This document shows positions 1 to 6,286 of a stretch of DNA of 64,000 bases, piece by piece. Both the position numbers and the translations under genes were made by a program. The stretch is taken from positions 1 to 64,000 of the forward strand of contig NZ_MTAW01000185.1 in the NCBI RefSeq assembly GCF_002154725.1, given 5' to 3'. Source of the DNA: Nostoc sp. 106C. GTDB lineage: Bacteria > Cyanobacteriota > Cyanobacteriia > Cyanobacteriales > Nostocaceae. The notes under the pieces are model-generated. The model was not told where the DNA came from and did no database searches. It was given only the letters and a program-made list of their open reading frames with translations. Numbering within the stretch: the stretch's first letter is position 1; every line of letters begins with the position of its first letter.

Positions 1-240
1 GGACTGATTAACTATGAACTTGCTCTTTTTTCTTGATTCATGCAAGAGGTCTAATCTCTTACTCTCAAAAGACAAATCGGATATCTACCTGGTATTGCAG
101 CAACCTTAAGCCTACTGGGGATAATCAAAGCTGATAAGGGAGACATCAGCCAAGCAATTGCTCTTCATGAACAATCTCTTGCCATCAATGAACAAATCGG
201 ATATCTACCTGGTATTGCGACAACCTTAAGTCAACTGGGA
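1..240 (+). pseudogene. Degraded 5' part of a TPR-repeat gene
   Basis: From about position 70 the sequence is in frame with the downstream TPR gene and carries the same 120-bp repeat unit; the block at about 71-110 is almost identical to that at about 191-230. The same frame has a TAA stop at 52-54 and a TGA at 34-36, and no ATG occurs between those stops and 241. The TAA sits where the repeat normally has CAA (Gln), before TCTCTT, so a CAA-to-TAA change is the simplest reading. I infer that a longer TPR gene has lost its 5' end. The gene may extend to the left of the window. Confidence 0.55.
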
Positions 241-861
241 ATGCTCAAAGCTGATAACGGAGAAATCAGTCAAGCAATTGCCCTTAATGAAAAATCCCTT
301 GCCATCAATGAACAAATCGGCAATCTAAAAGGCAAGGCAGCAAACTTACACCAACTGGGGACGCTCAAAGCTGATAACGGAGACATCAGCCAAGCAATTG
401 ACCTTTATGAACAATCCCTTGCCATCAACAAACAAATCGGCAATGTCAGAGATCAAGCAGCAACATTGCACAATCTAGGGGGCATTAAAGCTGATAAGGG
501 AGAAATCAGTGAAGCCATTGCCCTTTATAAACAATCTATTTCTTTCAATGAACAAGTCGGCAATCTACAAGGCAAGGCGGCGACGTTGTACAAATTAATG
601 TGTCTCAAAGGTAATAACAGAGAAATAGAAGAAGCGATCGCGCTTTTTCAGCAATCCCTTGCCATTAAAAAAATTGGTAATGTCCAAAGTCAAGCAATAA
701 CGTTGTCTTATTTAGGACGCATAGCAGAACAACAGCATAATTATAATCAAGCACTATATTATTTGCAGCTAGCTTTGGAGATATTGCAGCGTATCCAATC
801 GCCTGATGCTGAGGAAGTTAGGCAAATGGTAGTGAGAGTGCAAGATTTAATTCGTAATTAA
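241..861 (+). CDS. Tetratricopeptide-repeat protein, probably 5'-truncated
   Basis: The 206-residue product is built from about four 40-residue TPR units with the pattern KADNGEISQAI-L-EQSLAINEQIGN, related to kinesin-light-chain-type TPRs that are abundant in Nostocales. A shorter last repeat and a hydrophilic C-terminus follow. TPR arrays are protein-protein interaction scaffolds; there is no signal peptide and no catalytic domain here. The ATG at 241 lies inside a repeat and has no clear ribosome-binding site, while coding similarity continues upstream to about 70 behind an in-frame stop. I therefore think this is the surviving 3' end of a larger gene, possibly not expressed. Function cannot be assigned. 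Confidence 0.6.
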   Translation: MLKADNGEISQAIALNEKSLAINEQIGNLKGKAANLHQLGTLKADNGDISQAIDLYEQSLAINKQIGNVRDQAATLHNLGGIKADKGEISEAIALYKQSISFNEQVGNLQGKAATLYKLMCLKGNNREIEEAIALFQQSLAIKKIGNVQSQAITLSYLGRIAEQQHNYNQALYYLQLALEILQRIQSPDAEEVRQMVVRVQDLIRN

Positions 862-878
862 GAAAGCAATACGTCGTA

Positions 879-942
879 GTAGGGGCACGGCACCGATAAA
901 ATTATGTGATGCACCGAAACATTATGGATGCCGTGCCCCTAC
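879..942. repeat. Short inverted-repeat element downstream of TPR gene
   Basis: Perfect 14-bp inverted repeat GTAGGGGCACGGCA (879-892) and its complement (929-942) flank a 36-nt AT-rich centre. It could fold as a hairpin after the TPR gene. It resembles the small palindromic elements dispersed in Nostocales genomes; it has no coding capacity. Confidence 0.7.
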
Positions 943-1021
943 AAAGTATCTCATTTCAGCCTAATTCAACTCGATTGTGTTGTGAGCGATCGCCAATTTT
1001 GCGTTAAGCTAACTCGTCCCT

Positions 1022-1378
1022 AAGTCTTGAATGCTCATTAATGAGGCTTTTAACTCTATTAATCAGCCTTTAATACTCGTCGGCGAGTCTTTGATACTCG
1101 CGCGAGAGTCTTTGATACTCGTGCGAGAGTCTTTAATACTCGTGCGAGAGTCTTTGATACTCGTCGGGGAGTCTTTGATACTCGTCGGCGAGTCTTTGAT
1201 ACTCGCGCGAGAGTCTTTAATACTCGTGAGCGAGTCTTTGATACTCGTGCGAGAGTCTTTAATACTCGTCGGCGAGTCTTTGATACTCGTCGGCGAGTCT
1301 TTAATACTCGTGCGAGAGTCTTTGATACTCGTCGGCGAGTTTTTAATACTCATTCACCAGTTTTTTAGACTTGTGTCT
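1022..1378. repeat. 21-nt tandem repeat array (17 units)
   Basis: Seventeen consecutive 21-nt units can be laid out. Thirteen (1085-1357) are near-identical, consensus GAGTCTTTGATACTCGTSSS, and two degenerate units sit at 1043-1084, one at 1022-1042 and one at 1358-1378. Each junction is palindromic (ACTCG-TCGG-CGAGT or ACTC-GCGCGA-GAGT), so the array is a string of small potential hairpins. Because 21 is a multiple of three, both strands stay open (7-residue repeats such as ESLILVR), but I regard those frames as an artefact. It lies between the TPR gene and the Uma2 gene. Confidence 0.9.
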
Positions 1379-1424
1379 TGGTTATCCTAGCTTGCATCTG
1401 CCGCAATTCAGCCCGAAGCACATT

Positions 1425-2102
1425 CTAAACCAAAGAATCTGAATCTACACCAAGCGATCTCAGACGTTCTGCTAGCAATTGAGCGCGTTGTTCTGCTTGT
1501 TGCACTCGTTCTTCTGGTGCTAATAATCGCTTACCTTGCTCGTTGTACCAGTAAAGCCACTCGCGGGTAATGCCTTGATATGTCCCGATTTCACTACCAA
1601 TCCCTAATCCTACTTCCGGAAGCCAAACAGGATTTCCTAGCTGTAATTGATACTTGCCATCAACCAAGCGATACACTTCTAAAGTGCGTTTTCTCTGCCG
1701 ATGAGGACTATAAATGACATAATATAAGACTTCTAGTTGAGTATAAATTTTTCTCTTGGTGTTGTATTCCGCGCCTGGTTGATGAGAAATCACCTCCAAT
1801 GCCATAATTGGTACGCGCTGTTCTTCCCAAAGAAGATAAGCTAAACGCAGATTTTCATCAATAATTCGTTCAACACCCAAGCTCAAAAACCCATCTGGTG
1901 CGATCGCCGGCTGATCGGGATCGTAATAAATCCCCATATCAACGCCAAAGAACCAGTCCATACGATCTGCCCAGACAAAAGCTAGTATGGCTTTGAGTAA
2001 ACCGGGAATCAAATCTTGTAATTCGTTATCCACAGGGGTATCGTCAGAGTCCGGCAAATCCTCGGCGGAAGGTAAGCAGTCTAGCGGATCGTACTGTAGC
2101 AT
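1425..2102 (-). CDS. Uma2 family (DUF820) putative PD-(D/E)XK nuclease
   Basis: The 225-residue protein matches the Uma2/DUF820 family that is greatly expanded in cyanobacteria. Visible features are an APDGFLSLG segment carrying the first acidic residue, the ALEVISHQPG strand with the catalytic Glu, a following NTKRKIY segment with the conserved Lys and Tyr, and LEVLYYVIYSP. Residues about 195-217 form a charged coiled coil (EERVQQAEQRAQLLAERL), usual for the family. The fold is that of a restriction-endonuclease-like nuclease, but the biological role of Uma2 proteins is not established. It stands alone with no partner gene. The ATG at 2102 is the natural start. Confidence 0.85.
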   Translation of the reverse strand: MLQYDPLDCLPSAEDLPDSDDTPVDNELQDLIPGLLKAILAFVWADRMDWFFGVDMGIYYDPDQPAIAPDGFLSLGVERIIDENLRLAYLLWEEQRVPIMALEVISHQPGAEYNTKRKIYTQLEVLYYVIYSPHRQRKRTLEVYRLVDGKYQLQLGNPVWLPEVGLGIGSEIGTYQGITREWLYWYNEQGKRLLAPEERVQQAEQRAQLLAERLRSLGVDSDSLV

Positions 2103-2226
2103 GATCTGATTAGCGTTTATCTCGTACTTTGATCATAGTGCTGCTTACTGAAGTCCGGGCGAATGGAATTTGCAGTTCATCTTAGCAATGCCCATCAAAA
2201 CCCGGAGCCGGTGGGCATTGCCCACC

Positions 2227-4584
2227 CTACAATGCGGTTTCTAACTGCCTTTTCAACTCCAGAGAAATCGCATTGTAGAGATGATCGAGCATTGTCCGCA
2301 CAGATGGAGGAAGCCCTGTAAAGCGGATGTAGAAGCTGCCCTCTGGTGCGGGTTTTTCCAGCACTTTGGTATAGACATCTTCGCCGGCTTCTTGGGGCAG
2401 ATTTTTATTCAGCAGAATCAGCTTCAAATTCGTCAAAGGGGCTGGCAATTCTCCGTCAAGGTTATGCTGCTGAATTAGGGCTTCGCGACAGGAGAGTTTG
2501 ACGATCTCTGCGTCATACCAGTGATCGCCTACGTGTTTGCTTTCTAAGGTGACGTACTGGAGTGAAATAGGCTCTGGCAAATCGAGGAATTGTTCTTCTG
2601 ATTTGGAGAGAAATAAATTATGCTCTCCCGCAATGCCGCTAATTTCATAAAGGTTAATCGGATCTTTGACTCCCTTCATCTGCACCTTTTGCTGTCCATC
2701 TACCTGCACGATGTCCCGCACTTCAGACAACACATCTTCCGAGATAATAATTTGTCCGCCGACGCTGCACGCCTCAATGCGGTAGGCAAGGTTAATGTGG
2801 CTGCCGACGACACCATACTTTGTCCGTTTTTCTGAGCCGATGTTGCCGACGACAACCTCACCTGTATGAATGCCAATGCCCATCTCTAATTCGGGGAAGC
2901 CCCATTCTTGCATCTGCTGGTTGACGGGAATCATTGCCTGTTGCATGGCGATCGCACAAGCAACTGCCCGTTCTGTGTCGTTTGCTCTGACGGTGGGGGC
3001 ACCAAATAAGGTCAGAATCCCATCCCCCATGAACTCATCGATTGTACCTTCGTAGCTTGTAATTACATCTGCCATATATTCCAGGTAAAAGTTGAGGATG
3101 GCGATCACTTGCTCTGGAGATAACCGTTCGGCTGTAGCAGTGAAGCCGCGCAGATCTGAAATCAGGATGGTGATTTTACGTCGCGTCCCGCCCAACTCTA
3201 GCCCCAGGGGATTTTCTAAGAGATTGCTAACAATCTCATCACTGAGGTATCGCCCAAAGACTTGACGGATCAGCGCATTTCTGTTTTTCAATTCCCCGTT
3301 GATTTTGGCAAGTGTCTGGGTGCGATCGCGTACTTTTTGTTCTAGAGTGTCAAACAATTCTTTTAACTGTTTCGCCATGCAGGTGAACGATTCAGCCAGT
3401 TCCCCAATCTCATCAGACCTCTCAATTGGTAGCTCTTGCTCCCAGCATCCATCTGCTAGCCCCTTGGCTGCGGTATTCAAACGCTGAATCGGCTTGACAA
3501 TCCAGAGGGATGTTTGCAGTCCCAGCACCGTGGCAACGATCAGCGACAGCAGGCACAGCATCACCGTAATCCGAGTATTTGCCTGAATGCGCTCCATGAA
3601 ATCGGCTTCCGGCATAACAACCACAATCAACCAATCCAATCCTCTGCCATCCTGTAATGGCGTAACCTGGAGAAATTGCCGCTCTCCCTGAATATCAAAG
3701 TCTAATGGTTGGCTTTTGTGAATTTGTGTAAAATTGCCGAACCTTTGCTGTAAATGTTTAGCACTCTGCTGGAGTAGATAATTTTGACTTTCAGAAGCTT
3801 TAATCCGTTGCGTCTGCTTAGTAGTAATTTGGTAGGTTGGATCGGGCGTAGATGTGGCAACTAGCATTCCAGAACGTTCCATAATGAACGTTTGACCGGA
3901 TGCGCCAATCTTGAGGCTTTGCAGAAATGCATTCACCTGGGAGAAAATAAAATCGCTACCCAGGACACCCTTGAGTTTTCCTTGGTTGTCATAGATAGGT
4001 TGGGCTGCTGTAATCGCCAGTCCCCCTGTACTAAAGTCGCGATAGATTGTACTCCATGTAGGTTTACCTGCCTGAACTGCCTGCTTATACCAAGGGCGTT
4101 GTCGCGCATCGAAATTCGGCAAAGCTTCGATTAGACCTGTGCGATCGCCCTGTGCATTGGTAGCAAAGTACTGGTTGTATCCTGTAGACTGATTGCGTTC
4201 AATTCCCTGCAAGTCACCATTTGGTAAGCGTCTTGCTCCTAAATATTCTCCTGAAACGCTACCGTAAAAGTTGTAGGTAATAACTGGAAAGGTACGGATC
4301 TGCTGCCAGAAATACTTCTGCTTATACTGGGTATTTTGAGTATCTAACTGTCCTAACTCAAAGGCATTTGCACTCAGCCGATTGATCAGATGGGGTGTTT
4401 CCACATAGAGTAGCAGCCTTTCCTTAACCCGTTCCGTTACCTCATCCCGGAGTTGGGTGGCGACTTCGTTTACTGCCTTTTGTCCATTACGGAAGGAGAA
4501 ATATCCGGTTAGTCCTACAGCCGTAATCACCTGGAGTAGTGTGGATAGAATAAAAATGACTCGTAGCGGTATTTTGCTATACAT
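2227..4584 (-). CDS. Membrane nucleotide cyclase: dCache-HAMP-class III cyclase
   Basis: The 785-residue sensor has a TM segment (about 7-27), an extracytoplasmic double-Cache domain (about 40-320, with the typical RPWYKQAV motif), a second TM (about 335-358), HAMP (about 357-410), a short linker and a class III cyclase domain (about 470-600). The metal-binding aspartates are D477 and D521, and the transition-state residues N598 and R602 are present, so it should be catalytically competent. The substrate-selecting positions are E517 and G591, not the Lys and Asp/Thr of adenylate cyclases; Glu here is a guanylyl cyclase hallmark. A C-terminal domain (about 640-785, ending FYIRFTGLPPSVRTML) is unassigned, perhaps PilZ-like. 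I infer a ligand-controlled cyclase making cGMP, or possibly cAMP. Confidence 0.85.
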   Translation of the reverse strand: MYSKIPLRVIFILSTLLQVITAVGLTGYFSFRNGQKAVNEVATQLRDEVTERVKERLLLYVETPHLINRLSANAFELGQLDTQNTQYKQKYFWQQIRTFPVITYNFYGSVSGEYLGARRLPNGDLQGIERNQSTGYNQYFATNAQGDRTGLIEALPNFDARQRPWYKQAVQAGKPTWSTIYRDFSTGGLAITAAQPIYDNQGKLKGVLGSDFIFSQVNAFLQSLKIGASGQTFIMERSGMLVATSTPDPTYQITTKQTQRIKASESQNYLLQQSAKHLQQRFGNFTQIHKSQPLDFDIQGERQFLQVTPLQDGRGLDWLIVVVMPEADFMERIQANTRITVMLCLLSLIVATVLGLQTSLWIVKPIQRLNTAAKGLADGCWEQELPIERSDEIGELAESFTCMAKQLKELFDTLEQKVRDRTQTLAKINGELKNRNALIRQVFGRYLSDEIVSNLLENPLGLELGGTRRKITILISDLRGFTATAERLSPEQVIAILNFYLEYMADVITSYEGTIDEFMGDGILTLFGAPTVRANDTERAVACAIAMQQAMIPVNQQMQEWGFPELEMGIGIHTGEVVVGNIGSEKRTKYGVVGSHINLAYRIEACSVGGQIIISEDVLSEVRDIVQVDGQQKVQMKGVKDPINLYEISGIAGEHNLFLSKSEEQFLDLPEPISLQYVTLESKHVGDHWYDAEIVKLSCREALIQQHNLDGELPAPLTNLKLILLNKNLPQEAGEDVYTKVLEKPAPEGSFYIRFTGLPPSVRTMLDHLYNAISLELKRQLETAL

Positions 4585-4826
4585 AATTTGCTAGCTAGAT
4601 GCGTGGTTTCGCAGCAGTAGCTATCCTCCAGGTGAATGTTAGTTTCTTTCAGGATTCCCAGATCAGGAGTTGAATGTAACCAAAATTGGGGTTGCTCAAA
4701 TCAATACTTTTGCTAACTTAAACAAAGCAAAAAGACAGTTTAGGCATCCTGCACTTAGAATTCTTGCCAAAAAGCGAGAAAAAAACTTATATAAGATAGC
4801 CTCATATCATGTCCGTTTCAATAACC

Positions 4827-5062
4827 GTCATTGCGATCGGAGGGAAGCGATCCCAAGCCTTGCGATTGCTACCCTAGCCTGCGGTAACGGTTAAGCCGAA
4901 CGGCAACCCGCTGACGACCGCTTCGCTCCATAAAGCCTTTCGGGCATGGCTACCCTGTGGGAACGCCAAAGGCGCTAAGCGAAGCTATGCCGTACCCCGA
5001 AGGGGAAGCAAGCTACGCGCAGCATCTTTGCTAGGAGAAGGCTTTACGCTTAGCGCAATGAC
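4827..5062. repeat. Palindromic repeat element with GTCATTGCGA ends
   Basis: The left end GTCATTGCGA (4827-4836) is answered by CGCAATGAC at 5054-5062. The interior is packed with nested short palindromes, for example around CCCCGAAGGGG near 5000. It lies in the 700-nt gap upstream of the nucleotidyltransferase gene, and a similar end sequence recurs at 5114 and 6248. It is an interspersed non-coding element; short frames crossing it are not believable genes. Confidence 0.7.
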
Positions 5063-5091
5063 GTTGTGTAATTAATACAGGACTTAAATAC

Positions 5092-5265
5092 AGGACTTAC
5101 GCAAGCAAAATTTGTCATTGCGACCGGAACATAGTGTAGGGAAGTAATCCCAGAATTTCGGGCGATTACATCGCTACCCTACTCTTCGAGAACGGCTTTG
5201 CCGAACGGGAACGACTTCGTCGAACGCTCGTAATGACGTAATTCCGTGACTTTTGCGTAAGTCCT
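5092..5265. repeat. Nested palindromic element, AGGACTTACGCAA ends
   Basis: Perfect 13-bp terminal inverted repeats AGGACTTACGCAA (5092-5104) and its complement (5253-5265) enclose a second palindromic unit starting GTCATTGCGA (5114) and ending TAATGAC (5237). The same outer motif (GGACTTACG) is seen in another element at 51559-51633. This looks like one repeat family inserted in, or assembled around, another, just upstream of the gene starting at 5286. Confidence 0.75.
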
Positions 5266-5285
5266 ATAATAGTTTCTGACTACTT

Positions 5286-6143
5286 ATGAACCAGCAATTA
5301 CCACACTTCATCCACCGCGTTGTCGATCGTTTGCAGTCAATTCAGGGGATTGCAGCTATTACTCTAGGTGGTTCAAGGGCACGAGGCAACCATACACAGA
5401 AGTCAGATGTGGATCTGGGAATTTATTACAACCCAGAGAATCCGCTCGATCTAATTGCTCTCAACCACCTCGCCTCTGAAGTTGACGACAACCATCGCGC
5501 AAATCTAATCACTGCAATTGGTGAATGGGGAAAATGGATTAATGGCGGTGGTTGGCTACATATAGAAGGTGTATCTGTAGATTTTCTCTACCGCGATCTG
5601 ATTCAGGTTGATCGTGTCATTGCTGATTGCCATGCTGGGCAAATTACTATTGATTACCAACCAGGACATCCACACGGCTTTGTGTCCTCTATTTATATGG
5701 GGGAAGTTGCCATTTGTCTACCACTTCACGATCCGGGTGGCGTTTTAGACGCTTTAAAGGCTAAGACGAATCCTTATCCTATTGGGCTTAAACAAGCAAC
5801 TATTAATACTTTTGCCTGGGAAATTAGTTTTTCACTGTTAGTTGCCCAAAAAGCAATTGCACGTGGTGATGTTGCCTATGCCGCAGGTTGCTGTTTCCGC
5901 AGCGTAGCTTGTATGAATCAGGTATTATTTGCACTCAATGAAGAGTACCTATTGAATGAGAAAGGCGCGGTGGCAGTTGCCAATAGCTTTACGCTTTGTC
6001 CACAGAAGTATCAACAACGGATAGAGTCAGTGTTTGCTGGCTTAGGTGTTGATGCAAAATCAATAATGGATGCGATCGCAATCCTTGAAGGAATTGAGCA
6101 TGATTTGAGTCAATGGTATGGCAATCGCCGTTTAGTCATGTAA
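5286..6143 (+). CDS. Nucleotidyltransferase-fold protein
   Basis: The 285-residue protein has the polymerase-beta/MNT-type signature: LGGSRARGNHTQKSDVDLGIYY at about residues 28-49, that is GS followed by the DxD metal pair (SDVDLG). A further acidic strand, GVSVDFLYRD (about 97-106), could supply the third carboxylate. The C-terminal half (about 150-285) is helical and resembles the helical domains that follow the catalytic core in small-molecule (aminoglycoside-type) nucleotidyltransferases and DUF4037-like proteins. The substrate cannot be read from the sequence. It is a single gene bordered by palindromic repeats on both sides. Confidence 0.75.
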   Translation: MNQQLPHFIHRVVDRLQSIQGIAAITLGGSRARGNHTQKSDVDLGIYYNPENPLDLIALNHLASEVDDNHRANLITAIGEWGKWINGGGWLHIEGVSVDFLYRDLIQVDRVIADCHAGQITIDYQPGHPHGFVSSIYMGEVAICLPLHDPGGVLDALKAKTNPYPIGLKQATINTFAWEISFSLLVAQKAIARGDVAYAAGCCFRSVACMNQVLFALNEEYLLNEKGAVAVANSFTLCPQKYQQRIESVFAGLGVDAKSIMDAIAILEGIEHDLSQWYGNRRLVM

Positions 6144-6271
6144 TATCATGTCCTGTCAATCACGCTTAATATGTCCGCAGCGAGTAGAACGGAGTGAAAC
6201 GACGCAATCGCAAGGTTGTTGGGATTGCTTCCCTACGGTCGCAATGACAAGTATTCAACCGGACTTGATAT
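6143..6271. repeat. Palindromic element with ATATCAtGTCC ends
   Basis: ATATCATGTCC (6143-6153) and GGACTTGATAT (6261-6271) form imperfect terminal inverted repeats around a GCAATCGC...GGTCGCAATGAC core like that at 4827-5062. It occupies nearly all the space between the convergent nucleotidyltransferase and recJ genes and could also act as a 3' end hairpin. Confidence 0.65.
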
Positions 6272-6286
6272 AAAGTCTAAAGCGAA

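Noticed and set aside
1022-1378. Possible CRISPR array
   Set aside because: Units abut directly with no unique spacers, and no cas genes are nearby; the same applies to 21037-21413.
1031-1390. Open frames on both strands across the 21-nt array (119 and 96 codons)
   Set aside because: The period is a multiple of three with no stop in the unit, so long frames are automatic; products are 7-residue repeats with no start signal.
4670-4894. 74-codon frame before the nucleotidyltransferase
   Set aside because: It crosses a palindromic repeat element and has no recognisable domain.
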